Positions 50,678-61,200 of a stretch of DNA of 64,000 nucleotides are shown piece by piece; positions within the stretch are counted from its first letter, which is position 1; every line of letters begins with the position of its first letter. The notes beneath the pieces are model-generated. The model ran no database searches and was not told the DNA's origin. It saw nothing but the letters and a program-made list of their open reading frames with translations. A program made the position numbers and the translations under genes. Origin of the DNA: Candidatus Cloacimonetes bacterium 4572_55 (GTDB lineage Bacteria; 4572-55); the NCBI GenBank assembly GCA_002084765.1, contig NBMB01000041.1, positions 3,692 through 67,691 of the forward strand. The letters are read 5' to 3'.

Positions 50678-50679
50678 GC

Positions 50680-51972
50680 ATGAAATTAATATTTCGTATT
50701 TTATTGATTATTGGAGTCGTTATTATCGGCAGTGGGTTAATCCAGCGTCAATTTTCGACGGAAATCGTCTCGCTACAAGCCGAGGAAGCCCACGACGATC
50801 ATGAAGGGCATGATCATGGGGACGACGATGCTGACCACGAGGCTGAAGGCGACGATCATGAAGGGCATGATCATGGGGACGACGGCACTGAACCGGTAAT
50901 TCCGTTGTTCACAACGGATCAGCAGACTAAGTTTGGAATACACATTGAGCGTGTCGCCAAAGGTCGCATCGAACAGGAGATCAAGTTGACTGGCGAGGTC
51001 AAAATCAATGAAGATCGTTTGGCGCATTTGGCACCGCGTATCGCCGGCGTTGTCCTTACCGCGCGCAAGAATTTGGGGGATACGGTCAGGAAGGGCGAGG
51101 TCATAGCGACTTTTAATAGCCGAGATCTGGCAGATATAAAATCATCCTATCTTTCCTCGAAGGAGCGATTGGATTTGGCAAAGATCAATTTCCAGCGAGA
51201 AGAGGAAATGTGGTCAAAAAAAATCATTTCCGAGCGGGATTTTTTGGAATCCAAACAGGAATTGGCTGAGTTTGAAATTGAATTTCGCGCGGCGAAACGT
51301 CAGCTCCACGCTCTCGGTTTTACTCGCAATTCGATCGAATCTCTGAACCATAATTCCGACGTAGACCTGACCAGTTATCAGTTGACCGCGCCCTTTGACG
51401 GTGTGGTCATTAAAAAGCACATTGTCCAGGGCGAGTTGGCGACCGAGGAAACTATCGTGTTCGTCATTGCTGATTTGTCATCGCTGTGGGCGGATTTGAT
51501 CGTCTATCCCCAGGATCTGACTTCCGTCTCCGAGGGGCAATTGGTCACCATATCCGCGTTGGAGGGCACCCTGACAGCGACGGGTAAAATTTTCTATCTC
51601 TCCCCAGTGGTGACCGCGGAAACACGCACTGGATTAGCCCGCGTTATGCTTGATAATTCGCATGGACGGTGGCCTGCTGGAATTTTTATCACTGCGACTA
51701 TTGGGGTGGACGACGACCATGATCACGACCGCGAAACTCTTACCATCGATAAAAATGCGGTGCAGAATTATAATGGCCAACAAGTTGTATTTATCGTCAC
51801 AAATAAAGGTTATATCCCGCAAACGGTGCGAGTCGGACGTTCCGATTCGCAAAAAATAACGATCATCGACGGGCTAACGCACGGGCAGGCTTATGTGAGC
51901 CGCGGCGCGTTTGAACTCAAGGCCCTCCTTGTCACCCAATCCATGGACAGCCACGCCGGACACGGTCATTAA
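50680..51972 (+). CDS. Membrane-fusion protein (CusB/CzcB type) with His-rich segment
   Basis: 430 residues. N-terminal membrane anchor, then a His/Asp-rich segment (about residues 35-65) holding two exact copies of DDHEGHDHGDD, then the hairpin-lipoyl and barrel domains (LAHLAPRIAGVVLTARKNLG, VRKGEVIATFNSRDLADIKS, LTAPFDGVVIKKHIVQGEL). The end, SMDSHAGHGH, is also His-rich. Links the RND pump to the OM factor and may pass on metal ions. The N-terminal copy repeat is encoded by a perfect 33-bp DNA duplication (50794-50826, 50851-50883). Confidence 0.94.
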   Translation: MKLIFRILLIIGVVIIGSGLIQRQFSTEIVSLQAEEAHDDHEGHDHGDDDADHEAEGDDHEGHDHGDDGTEPVIPLFTTDQQTKFGIHIERVAKGRIEQEIKLTGEVKINEDRLAHLAPRIAGVVLTARKNLGDTVRKGEVIATFNSRDLADIKSSYLSSKERLDLAKINFQREEEMWSKKIISERDFLESKQELAEFEIEFRAAKRQLHALGFTRNSIESLNHNSDVDLTSYQLTAPFDGVVIKKHIVQGELATEETIVFVIADLSSLWADLIVYPQDLTSVSEGQLVTISALEGTLTATGKIFYLSPVVTAETRTGLARVMLDNSHGRWPAGIFITATIGVDDDHDHDRETLTIDKNAVQNYNGQQVVFIVTNKGYIPQTVRVGRSDSQKITIIDGLTHGQAYVSRGAFELKALLVTQSMDSHAGHGH

Positions 51973-51983
51973 GGAGGAACTCA

Positions 51984-54900
51984 ATGCTGGATAAACTGAT
52001 TGAAATTTCTCTGCGCGAGCGGTTGGTGGCTCTCATAATCTTGATCGGTATCACACTTTTTGGGATTTATCGATACAACAAACTCCCTGTGGACGCTTTT
52101 CCCGACATTTCACCGATCATGGCGTCGATTTTTGCCGAGGCGCACGGCATGGCTCCGGAGGAGATCGAACGATTGATCACTTTTCCTATCGAGACGGCAA
52201 TGAATGGGCTACCCAGCGTGACCCAAATAAAATCTACGTCGGCATTTGGCTTGGCAGTGATCTACGTCTATTTTGAGGACGATGTGGACATATATTTCGC
52301 CCGTCAGATTGTCGCGGAACGCCTCGCGAGTGCCATGGCAGACCTGCCGGATATGCACGAACCGCCCGCTCTGGGACCCATTTCCACTGGGCTGGGGCAG
52401 ATTTTCATGTATTATCTGACTCTTGACAAAGATACGGACACCGGCGGTAAGGAACCAAACACCTACTTGCGCGAGATCAACGACTGGGTGGTCAAGTTCC
52501 AGTTGCAAACCGTGACCGGTGTGACCGACATTCTGTCAGTTGGCGGTCATGTGCTGCAATATCAGATTCAGGTCAGCCCTGACGCCATGAATCAATATCA
52601 GATCGGATTGGAAGATGTGGTCGCCGCGATTCAGGACAACAATCGCAACGCCGGGGGACAATTTTTGGTCATCGGTCAAGAGGAGTATCTGGTCCGGGGA
52701 CTCGGTTTGCTACAAAACCTGGAGGACATTCGCAATCTACAAATCAAGGTCGTCAACGGATCTCCGATCCGTGTCAGTGATGTGGCGCGGGTCGATTTTG
52801 GCAATGAAATCCGACGCGGCGTGGCCACTCGCAATGGAGAGGAAGAGGTCGTATCCGGGATCGTGCTGCAACTTTTTGGCGAAAATACTTCTGCGGTCAT
52901 TGGGCGACTTTATGAAAAAATTCCCGATCTGCAAGCCTCCTTACCGGAAGGCGTCACCATCGTCCCCTACTACGAACAAGCCGAGTTGGTCAAGCACGCC
53001 ACCGATACAGTCAAAAGTGCTCTGCTGATTGGCGGTGTACTTGTCCTGGTTGCCTTGTTGATTTTTCTGGGGAATTTCCGCACTGCTTTTATCGTCGCGC
53101 TGGCACTGCCATTATGCGCGCTGATTGCTGTAATCTTCATGGGTATCAAAGGGTTATCAGCAAATTTGATGTCCTTAGGGGGGATCGCTATTGGCATCGG
53201 TATGCTGGGCGACGGAGCTATTGTCATGGTTGAAAACATCTATCGTCAGCTCGGGGATCCGACAAATGCGAAACGCGAAAAACTTGATATTATCAAAGCC
53301 GCCGCGCATGAAGTTGGACGACCCATTGTATTTTCTATCGCCATCATTATCATTGTTTTCCTTCCCATCTTTACCTTGCAGGATGTGGAGGGCAAGATGT
53401 TCACCCCGCTGGCATTCACCATCACCTTTGCCCTGATCGGCTCTATTTTTGCCGCGCTGGTCATGGCTCCAGTCCTCTCATCCTATTTATTGAAATCGGG
53501 AACTCGCAAGGAACCCGCATTTCTGGATATGATGAAAAATCGCTATCGCAACCTGGTAAACTGGTCGCTCAAGCATAAAAAGTTGATCGTCACTGCGGCT
53601 CTCATTTCGTTTATCGCGGCGATAGGAGTCATGCCGTTTCTTGGCGCGGAGTTTATCCCCACGTTGGAAGAAGGTTCGATTTTGATCGGCGTGGCAATGG
53701 CTCCCTCCATCTCGTTGGAAAAAGCGACCCAGACCACCATGCAATTGGAGCGGCAGATTATGGCTTATCCGGAGGTGACGCAAACTGTCTCGCGCATTGG
53801 CAGGCCCGAAGCAGGGAGCCATCCCCATCCGGTGAATTACGCTGAGGTGCATATTGATCTCACGCCGAAAAGCACTTGGCGATTTTCATCAAAAGAAGAG
53901 CTGATTCAAGCGTTAAATGATGATTTAAAGGAATATCCTGGCGTGCAATTGAGCTTTACTCAGCCGATTCAAAACGCGTTTGACGAGCTTTTATCCGGCG
54001 TCAAAACCCAGTTGGCGATCAAGCTGTTTGGCGAGGATTTGACTGTGATGCAAACCAAAGCCACTGAGATTCGCAACGTGATTGACACCATTCCCGGGTT
54101 GGTTGATCTGTCCGTAGAGCAGAGTTTTGGTCAGCCTCAGGTACAGGTGATTGCCAATCGCGACGCTTGCGCCCGATACGGCGTTACTGTTGCCGATGTG
54201 CTGGAGCTGGTCGAGTTGGCTATTGGCGGCGAGGTCATTGACCAGCTATATCTCAACACCAGACGCTTCGGGATTTTTATCCGCTATCAGGAGCCATATC
54301 GGGTGGATACGCAGGCAATTCGCCAGCTTCTTGTGCACACAGCAGACAGTGGTTTGATCCCTCTGGCGCAGATTGCCGACGTCCAAGAAGTCATTGGACC
54401 CATTCAGATTAACCGTGAGAAAAATCAGCGGCGGTGGATCATTCAGGCAAATGTGCGCGGGCGGGATATGGGCGGCGTTGTGAGCGATATTCGCGAGCGA
54501 ATAGCGGAGAAAATTGACCTGCCTCCAGGCTATTATCTGGAATATGGGGGACAATTTGAGAACCAGCAACGGGCAATGAAACGGCTGAGCGTTATCGTGC
54601 CGCTGGCGATTGGTCTGATTTTTTTCATGCTGTTTCTGACATTTGACAACTTTCGCCACGCTTTTTTGATCATAATTAACGTACCCATGGCTTTGATTGG
54701 CGGCGTATTTGGATTGCTGATCACCGGCGAGTATCTATCCGTGCCAGCCTCAGTGGGATTTATCGCCCTGTTTGGAATTGCCATGCAAAACGGCGTGGTG
54801 CTCGTCTCGACAATCAAGCAGTATAGCGAACAGGGACTGGCGTTGGATCGCTCAATCATTGAGGCGGCGATAGTGCGTCTGCGCCCGGTATTGATGACCG

Positions 54901-55067
54901 CGTTTACCACGATTCTGGGTTTATTGCCCCTGCTTATTTCCACGGGAATTGGTTCGGAGGTACAGCGTCCGCTTGCCATCGTAATCGTATTCGGCCTGCT
55001 GACATCGACCCTGCTCACACTGATTGTGATTCCAGCATTGTATGAGTGGTTTGTTGGGAGAACTTAA
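51984..55067 (+). CDS. Heavy-metal-type RND efflux pump (CusA/CzcA family)
   Basis: 1,027 residues, 12 transmembrane helices and two large periplasmic loops, the expected HME-RND length. Proton-relay TM4 residues Asp410 and Glu417 lie in IGMLGDGAIVMVEN, close to the CzcA/CusA consensus. The segment differs from both classical CzcA (DFG-x3-DGA) and CusA (Ala-Ala at the second position), so the metal cannot be read from it. N-terminal features KLPVDAFPDISP and FPIETAMNGLP are typical. It is the last gene of a four-gene operon with no regulator next to it, and is followed by a strong hairpin. Confidence 0.95.
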   Translation: MLDKLIEISLRERLVALIILIGITLFGIYRYNKLPVDAFPDISPIMASIFAEAHGMAPEEIERLITFPIETAMNGLPSVTQIKSTSAFGLAVIYVYFEDDVDIYFARQIVAERLASAMADLPDMHEPPALGPISTGLGQIFMYYLTLDKDTDTGGKEPNTYLREINDWVVKFQLQTVTGVTDILSVGGHVLQYQIQVSPDAMNQYQIGLEDVVAAIQDNNRNAGGQFLVIGQEEYLVRGLGLLQNLEDIRNLQIKVVNGSPIRVSDVARVDFGNEIRRGVATRNGEEEVVSGIVLQLFGENTSAVIGRLYEKIPDLQASLPEGVTIVPYYEQAELVKHATDTVKSALLIGGVLVLVALLIFLGNFRTAFIVALALPLCALIAVIFMGIKGLSANLMSLGGIAIGIGMLGDGAIVMVENIYRQLGDPTNAKREKLDIIKAAAHEVGRPIVFSIAIIIIVFLPIFTLQDVEGKMFTPLAFTITFALIGSIFAALVMAPVLSSYLLKSGTRKEPAFLDMMKNRYRNLVNWSLKHKKLIVTAALISFIAAIGVMPFLGAEFIPTLEEGSILIGVAMAPSISLEKATQTTMQLERQIMAYPEVTQTVSRIGRPEAGSHPHPVNYAEVHIDLTPKSTWRFSSKEELIQALNDDLKEYPGVQLSFTQPIQNAFDELLSGVKTQLAIKLFGEDLTVMQTKATEIRNVIDTIPGLVDLSVEQSFGQPQVQVIANRDACARYGVTVADVLELVELAIGGEVIDQLYLNTRRFGIFIRYQEPYRVDTQAIRQLLVHTADSGLIPLAQIADVQEVIGPIQINREKNQRRWIIQANVRGRDMGGVVSDIRERIAEKIDLPPGYYLEYGGQFENQQRAMKRLSVIVPLAIGLIFFMLFLTFDNFRHAFLIIINVPMALIGGVFGLLITGEYLSVPASVGFIALFGIAMQNGVVLVSTIKQYSEQGLALDRSIIEAAIVRLRPVLMTAFTTILGLLPLLISTGIGSEVQRPLAIVIVFGLLTSTLLTLIVIPALYEWFVGRT

Positions 55068-55108
55068 TTTATTATGAAGATATGAACCGTGAATGAGCGA
55101 GGATTTTT

Positions 55109-55139
55109 GACCCTAAGGGTTATAGAAACCCTTAGGGTC
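55109..55139. terminator. Long hairpin between convergent genes, likely bidirectional terminator
   Basis: 13-bp perfect stem (GACCCTAAGGGTT / AACCCTTAGGGTC) with a 5-nt loop, 41 bp after the RND stop and 27 bp from the stop of the convergent aminotransferase gene. The T-run is weak. The stem is built from the CCCTAAGGG/CCCTTAGGG unit also found at 15696-15710. Confidence 0.6.
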
Positions 55140-55166
55140 TTACTTACGCGTGAAGTTCTAATTATC

Positions 55167-56384
55167 TCATGTCCAGTCTCTTACCAATTTTCGATCTCCG
55201 ATATAAAGGTCGCTCGGCGCATGGGGATCCAACGCCCATTTCATCCGCGTAATACCTTCGGTGATATCTTTGACCGAACCGCAATAGCTTAGCCGCAAAT
55301 ATCCATCCATACCGAACACAATGCCGGGAACAGTCAGCACCTGGACTTTTTCGATGAGAAGCTGAGAGATTTTCAAGGAATCTTTTTCGTAAGCACTGAA
55401 ATCCGCGAAAAAGTAGAAGGCTCCATCCGGTTTACAGACTTTCACGCCTTGGAATGAATTCAAATGATCCAGCATCACATTGCGATTGTTTTCCAACGTC
55501 ACTCTGAGATCTTCGATGCATGACTGCGAGCCGTTCAGGGCACCGACAGCGGCTTTTTGTGAGATCACAGAGGTACCCGATGTCTGATGCGCCTGAATAT
55601 TGGTCATGGCTTGGATTACCGTTTTGCTTCCGATTGCCCACCCGATCCGAAAACCGGTCATCGCATATTGCTTGGAGACTCCGTTGACCAGAATCAGCTT
55701 GGAATTTTCTGAAAAATCCGTCGCGTATTCGTAGCAATTCACCGGTTTTTTGTCGCCAAATATGAGCCGATGATAGATGTCGTCCATGATCAAATAAATG
55801 TTCCGTTTCTCGCAAAATTGAACAATATCCGAGATAAATTCGGCGGAATAAACCGCGCCGGTCGGGTTGTTCGGGCTATTGATAATGACGGCTTTGGTGA
55901 AGGAATTGACCCGCGACTCAATGTCCTGCACACGGGGATAAAAGGAGCCGTCTTCGGCAAGAACAGGCACGGGTACCGCGTGACAAAGTTTGACCATCTC
56001 AGGATAGCTGACCCAATAGGGAGCAGGGAAAATCACCTCTTCCCGTGGATTCAAAATAGCTTGCAACGCAATCATAATTGCTTGTTTTGCACCGCCGGAT
56101 ACAATCACATTTTTCGGCGTAACCAGTCTATTGTAATTCTCTTCCGTATAGCGGATGATTGCTTTCTTAAGCTGAGGGATCCCACCGGCTGGCGTATAGC
56201 GAATTTCTCTCGTATTGAGATGGTCAGACGCGGCTGTCACAGCACCCATCGGAGCCTTGCTTTTTGGTTCCCCCCCTCCGAGGTGAATCACCGGCTCTCC
56301 CTTCTTACGGAGGATCGCCGCTTTTTCGTTCAACGCCAGAGTGAGTGAGGAGCCGATCGTTTTAGAAATTTGACTTATACTCAT
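55167..56384 (-). CDS. Class I/II aminotransferase (aspartate-aminotransferase-like)
   Basis: 405 residues from ATG 56384, which has AGAGG seven bases upstream; the frame begins earlier at 56426 without one. PLP enzyme of fold type I: substrate region VIHLGGGEPKSKAPMG, the phosphate-binding GGAKQAI turn, NSPNNPTGAVYS with the conserved Asn-Pro-Thr-Gly, MDDIYHRLIFGD and the PLP-lysine in NGVSKQYAMTGFRIGW. It ends with the arginine in YLRLSYCGS. Family members use Asp, Glu or other keto acid pairs. It stands alone, so the exact substrate is open. Confidence 0.93.
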   Translation of the reverse strand: MSISQISKTIGSSLTLALNEKAAILRKKGEPVIHLGGGEPKSKAPMGAVTAASDHLNTREIRYTPAGGIPQLKKAIIRYTEENYNRLVTPKNVIVSGGAKQAIMIALQAILNPREEVIFPAPYWVSYPEMVKLCHAVPVPVLAEDGSFYPRVQDIESRVNSFTKAVIINSPNNPTGAVYSAEFISDIVQFCEKRNIYLIMDDIYHRLIFGDKKPVNCYEYATDFSENSKLILVNGVSKQYAMTGFRIGWAIGSKTVIQAMTNIQAHQTSGTSVISQKAAVGALNGSQSCIEDLRVTLENNRNVMLDHLNSFQGVKVCKPDGAFYFFADFSAYEKDSLKISQLLIEKVQVLTVPGIVFGMDGYLRLSYCGSVKDITEGITRMKWALDPHAPSDLYIGDRKLVRDWT

Positions 56385-56512
56385 TTTTTTCCTCTCTATA
56401 ATTAAATCCATTACCAGGAGATTCATATTGCAAAAATTTTCAATATGAATGCGTTGTTTTCTATGGATTCAAAAAATATATGTTTTTATACCAAATGCAA
56501 GGACTTTCACTT

Positions 56513-57628
56513 TTATTTCCACCGATATCTAAACAGGTTTCCAAGTATTGAAAATGTAAAAAGATAAGGAAGATGAAGCACCTCAGCGGGAAATAGCCAT
56601 AGCAATAATTTCTCCTCGCCGACTGACCCGGCAAATTTTTGCAGCAACATAAAATCAACGATTAGCTTGAGACCGAAAGTGGTAAGTAAAAATTTCCATG
56701 AGATAACGCCCCCTAACGCCGCAAAAAATAGGAATGCCAATTGCAGATAGAATCCCGCGACAAAAATCAATGGTGCCAACAGCCAAATCGGATAGTAGCG
56801 TATCTTAGAGTGGCGTCTTTTTTCCTGCTCATATAATACCCGTTTTGAGACTGGGGTTTGTGTCGGGACAGACGCGGATTTGTCTGCGACAAAGGCAAAA
56901 CGAACCGATTTATAGCGGTTCAGCTTCTGCACAAAAAGATCGTCGTCGCCGGAATGCAGATGTCCGATACCGCGAAATCCATCCACTTTCTCAAAGAGAG
57001 ACTTTCGGTATGCCAGATTGCGACCCGCCGCGCCGATGCCGATATTCCATCCTGCCGCGCCAGCGTAAACAGCACTCATAGCGAGCCGTTCGAGTCGTCT
57101 GAGGGTGGCTATGAGAGGGGATTTTTTCGGAATATCATGTGGGGAATAGCCGATAGCGACGTCGATTTGGTCCGTAAAATATCGAGCCGTGGACCTCAGC
57201 CAGCCAGGAGGCGGGAGACAATCCGCATCGGTGAAGAGGAGTCTCTCATATTTGGCGGCGCGGATCCCAGCGGTCAGGGCGTTTTTTTTACCGACCAGAT
57301 CAGGCATCTCAGAGCGCGTCCGAACCAGGCGGAGATTGGATAGGCTAACTTGCCTCTGATTGACGATCTCCGCTGTCCGGTCTGTCGAGCGATCGTCTAC
57401 GATAATGATCTCGAATTTTTCTATGGGATAATCCTGGATCGTCAAAGCGGTGAGAAGTTCGCCGATATTTTCCTCTTCATTGCGCGCCGCGACAATAACC
57501 GAGATTGGAGGAGTATGCTCATGCCCTGGCTTCGGCAATATATATAAGCCTATCATAAGCAGTATAATAAGGATAAGATAAATAGTTGTGAATATACAAA
57601 TTATTACTACCAAATCGATATTCCCCAA
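56513..57628 (-). CDS. Family 2 glycosyltransferase, membrane-anchored
   Basis: 371 residues. N-terminal helix (LVVIICIFTTIYLILIILLM), then the GT-A domain: VIVAARNEEENIGELLTAL, IIVDDRSTDRTAEI, DADCLPPPGW (D-x-D metal site) and GDDDLFVQKLNR, then three C-terminal helices. The plan resembles processive or lipid-linked GT2 enzymes. It probably glycosylates a lipid or polysaccharide at the cytoplasmic face of the membrane. It starts with TTG 57628, 7 bp after the thioesterase stop, without a clear Shine-Dalgarno, so the exact start is uncertain. Confidence 0.88.
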   Translation of the reverse strand: MGNIDLVVIICIFTTIYLILIILLMIGLYILPKPGHEHTPPISVIVAARNEEENIGELLTALTIQDYPIEKFEIIIVDDRSTDRTAEIVNQRQVSLSNLRLVRTRSEMPDLVGKKNALTAGIRAAKYERLLFTDADCLPPPGWLRSTARYFTDQIDVAIGYSPHDIPKKSPLIATLRRLERLAMSAVYAGAAGWNIGIGAAGRNLAYRKSLFEKVDGFRGIGHLHSGDDDLFVQKLNRYKSVRFAFVADKSASVPTQTPVSKRVLYEQEKRRHSKIRYYPIWLLAPLIFVAGFYLQLAFLFFAALGGVISWKFLLTTFGLKLIVDFMLLQKFAGSVGEEKLLLWLFPAEVLHLPYLFTFSILGNLFRYRWK

Positions 57629-57635
57629 ATTGAAA

Positions 57636-58073
57636 TCAGCTGATCAGGCTTGCGTCATAGCGTTGGTAGACCTTGTATATGTCGCTCGGCATTTTGACAA
57701 TCCGCCCATCCTTTCTGACCACAACGTGCTGGGTATAACCGGACGCGATTGGCAAGCCATCTTTTCGATATATCTCATATTCAAAGCGGATCGAGCGACT
57801 GCGCACCTTGGATATCCAGGTGAAGACTTGGAGTTCGTCGTCATATCGGGACGCGTTTTTGTATCGGCAGAACGCCTCGGTAAGCGGGAAATGGAATCCC
57901 CTTGCCTCAACCGATGAATACGGGATTTTCAATTTATGTCCAAAATCCCCGCGACCTACTTCGAACCATGGGAGATAGGATGCATGGTGGACAATCCCCA
58001 TGGCGTCGGTTTCGGCATAGCGCACCCGAATCAATGAGATGGAATAGTGTTCTTTTGGTAGCGTGGTGTGCAT
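57636..58073 (-). CDS. Acyl-CoA thioesterase of the 4HBT/YbgC family
   Basis: 145 residues of the hotdog fold with VRYAETDAMGIVHHASYLPWFE near the N-terminus, the YbgC/4-hydroxybenzoyl-CoA thioesterase signature including the catalytic Asp of ETDAMG. AAGGGAG precedes ATG 58073. Substrate unknown: short acyl-CoA or an aromatic acyl-CoA. It leads a two-gene unit with the glycosyltransferase. Confidence 0.92.
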   Translation of the reverse strand: MHTTLPKEHYSISLIRVRYAETDAMGIVHHASYLPWFEVGRGDFGHKLKIPYSSVEARGFHFPLTEAFCRYKNASRYDDELQVFTWISKVRSRSIRFEYEIYRKDGLPIASGYTQHVVVRKDGRIVKMPSDIYKVYQRYDASLIS

Positions 58074-58131
58074 AGCGTTTCTCCCTTCCAGTCTGCTACC
58101 AGACGGTGAGTTATTCAGTCAAAATGTGAAC

Positions 58132-58168
58132 AAAAAAATCCCGAAGGTCGTTAACGACCTCCGGGATT
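58132..58168 (-). terminator. Intrinsic terminator of the large secreted-protein gene
   Basis: On the minus strand: a 16-bp perfectly symmetric stem, AATCCCGGAGGTCGTT / AACGACCTTCGGGATT with wobble pairs, followed by seven T. It lies about 45 bp after the gene's stop and just before the thioesterase gene. Confidence 0.88.
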
Positions 58169-58212
58169 CGGATTGATGGCAATGGGCGGTTAACCCACGG
58201 CCCCATGTATGA

Positions 58213-61200
58213 TTACTTCAACAGAGTCATCTTCTTCATCGTGTGGAAGTCGCCCGCTTCCAACGTATAGAAGTAGATGCCGCTGGAAACCTTGGCATGA
58301 TTGCTATTTGTGCCGTCCCAGATCATATTGTAGTAATCTCTTTCCAGAGGTTGATCAACCAATGTTTTCACCAATTGGCCGGAAGTATTATAGACCTTCA
58401 GGGTCGTATGAGCCGGCTCTTTGATGGCAAACGAGATGGTTGTCATTGGATTAAACGGATTCGGAAAATTCTGTTCCAAGCTGAATTCGCTCGGACCAAA
58501 TCTCGGTGTCTTTACGACCAGAATCTCGCTTTGGAAGGTCTCTTTCCCTTCGATATCCACATCCGCCAGGCGATAGTAATAGGTAGTCTCGCCTTGTACC
58601 GACGCGTCCGCGTACGAATAGTCGTTGCCGCCGACGATCAGCGCGTCATTCAGCAGTTCTCCGGTGACCTCAGGATTTTCGCTGCGATACAGGTTAAATC
58701 CGAGATGATCGGTTGCCGAACCGACACTCCAGTTTAGCATAATGGTCTCTTCATTGACGAGATAATCGAACGAAGCCAGCTCTATACTGACTGGTAACTC
58801 GAAGAACACTTCCATCATATCGCCAAGCAAGTCGGTCAATGTGCTGGTTCCTGTATCGGCCAAGCCGCCCAACTGGAAGCTGGATCCGACAGTCTTGTAA
58901 GAACCCGCGTCGTTGGCGACCATACAATTATAGCCGACTTCCTGATTTTCCATCACAACATAGGAGCCGTTCATCGGATCGATATGATCGATATAGCTGT
59001 TTCCGCCAATGTATGAGAACTCATACCCGTCGGCAAAACCCGCAACGCCAGTGACAGTGGCAAGGTCGCCTGTTCCATCTGCTAAGCCGACGATGTTGAA
59101 GTAGGGATGGAGTGCTGTTTCCGTATCATAAGCCCATGTATCGCTACCTTCCATATAGAGATTTCCGCCAGCTTCGAGATAGTTTACTAAGGGGGTTGCT
59201 TCCTCTTCTGTCAACGGATGATATCCGAGGCCGTATATCCCGAGTAGCACGAAAATAGCGTCCATGCCACTGACCACCGGTGGCAGCTCCTCTATGGAAG
59301 TATAGATCGAGACAGAAGCATCCGGGCTCCAGCCCTGAATTGCGTCACGAAGAATTTCTCCAGTAGCCATACCAGCTGTGGGGTCCACTAAATCGACAAT
59401 CGCAAATCCAGTCGGCGCGCAAGCCGACATGGTGACATGATTGGACTCTTCGCTCATATTTGGCTCGTAATCTTCAGCCGTGACATAATATTCGTAAATG
59501 GTTTCCGGATCAACCGACTCATCCTCGTAGAACATAGGCATGCTTTCTTGATTCTCGGCTACGATCTGATGAATCGCTGCGTTGTTCCGGTATATGGTCA
59601 CTTTATACAAGTCGGTGAGTTGATCCCCGTTTGCATTAAGAGATGGGTTGACCCAGCTCAGGCGAATTATCTCTTGATCGCAAAGACCTTCCGCGCCCAA
59701 ATTAGATGGCGCGGCAGGAGCCATGCCATCTTCTGGCAAGGCGCAGGCTCCGTCGTTGCCCTCAGGTCGCTGGTCGCTTTCATCGTCAACATTATAGAGC
59801 ACCGCCACCTTGTAGCAATACATAATATCTTCAACCGAGCTGACCTCGAAATCATCATAGAAGGTCGCGTTAGGATCGCCGTTCAATGTAGGCGTATTCA
59901 TCTCATCGAAGGAACCGGTCAAGCCTTCTCGACGATATATACGGAACCCAATCAAGTCGTCTCGCACCGCAGGATTGTCATCGTTACGGATCAGACCATA
60001 ATTGTCGGATGCGTCAAGCGGTTCTGGCAGGTTTACCTCGATGCCTTTATCCTGCATGATGCTGACCGCCTGGGCGTACGATTTGGCGTAAGCCGGGGCG
60101 TTTGTCAGGCTGGGACGATCCGCCGAGCCGGTATGCAGAGAAAGGTTTCTCGCGCCACCGTTCACGTCGATGAAGTCGAATCCGAACTCAGCCGCGTCGG
60201 CTCCGGTATAGTTAAATCCGAATATCGCGGAACTGCCTGAATAGCCGCCGAGGTCGATTGTGGTCTCATACCATTCCCAGTCCGTAAAGACGCCCGCGTC
60301 GGACTCACTCCAAAGGCTTTCCCAGGTAGCACCCTGGTCTGTGCTGATCTTGACATAGACTTCGCCATTGTCATTGGGATCGACAAACCAGGTGTAACTG
60401 CCCATCCACCAGAAGCTGATGTAGGAGTCGCTATCCAACGCGACTGCCGGAGAGATCATCCACTCATCTTGCGGATTCAGAGCCTCGTCATAGAGACAAT
60501 GCGAGTTGTAAGCACCTTCATACGGATTGTAGTCGGACATAGACCAGTGCTCGCTCGCGTCGGACTCAATGACTGTCCAATCAGGAGGCGGCATCACATT
60601 GTCCTCAAAGCCTTCGGTAAAGCCAGCCGCGCCGCCGCCGCCTAACGGATGACTCCATGAAACGCGGATATATTCGCCGGTAGGACCAGAGGTCGCCTGC
60701 ACGTTGGAGACCGGAATCAGACCGATCGGCGTCTGCACCTCGTTGGAATAGCCGTCACTTAATGTATTGTAGTAGTCCATAGCGGCTACGCGATAATAAT
60801 ACAAGCCGTCCGGCTCATCATCCAAGGAATCCGTATAGAGTGCATCGTCGCTTGTGCCGATCTGAGAAAAGTTTGATTCGGCAGTTCGACGGAACACAAG
60901 GTATTCCATAAAGTCATACTCGGTATTATCATCCCAGAACAGCGTCACTTCACGACCCTGACTGGCAACGCCCAGGTTGGTCGGATCTGCAGGAGGAGCA
61001 TTTATCGGTACAGCCGAGATTTCCTCGGTCGTTGCGCTTTCGCCTCCGTCACTGTAAATCGCGCTAATGATATAATAATATTGCGTGCCGTTTGCCAGAC
61101 CTTCATCCAGTCCAGTGGGCAGGTTGTCGTCATCCGGTCCGAAATCGTCATATTCCAACACTGTCGGATCACTGATCTCTATGACCAGATTAGCGGCTGT

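Noticed and set aside
59437-60240. Long plus-strand frame (267 codons) inside the giant secreted-protein gene
   Set aside because: It is the shadow of the minus-strand FN3-coding frame. No ribosome site or family match.
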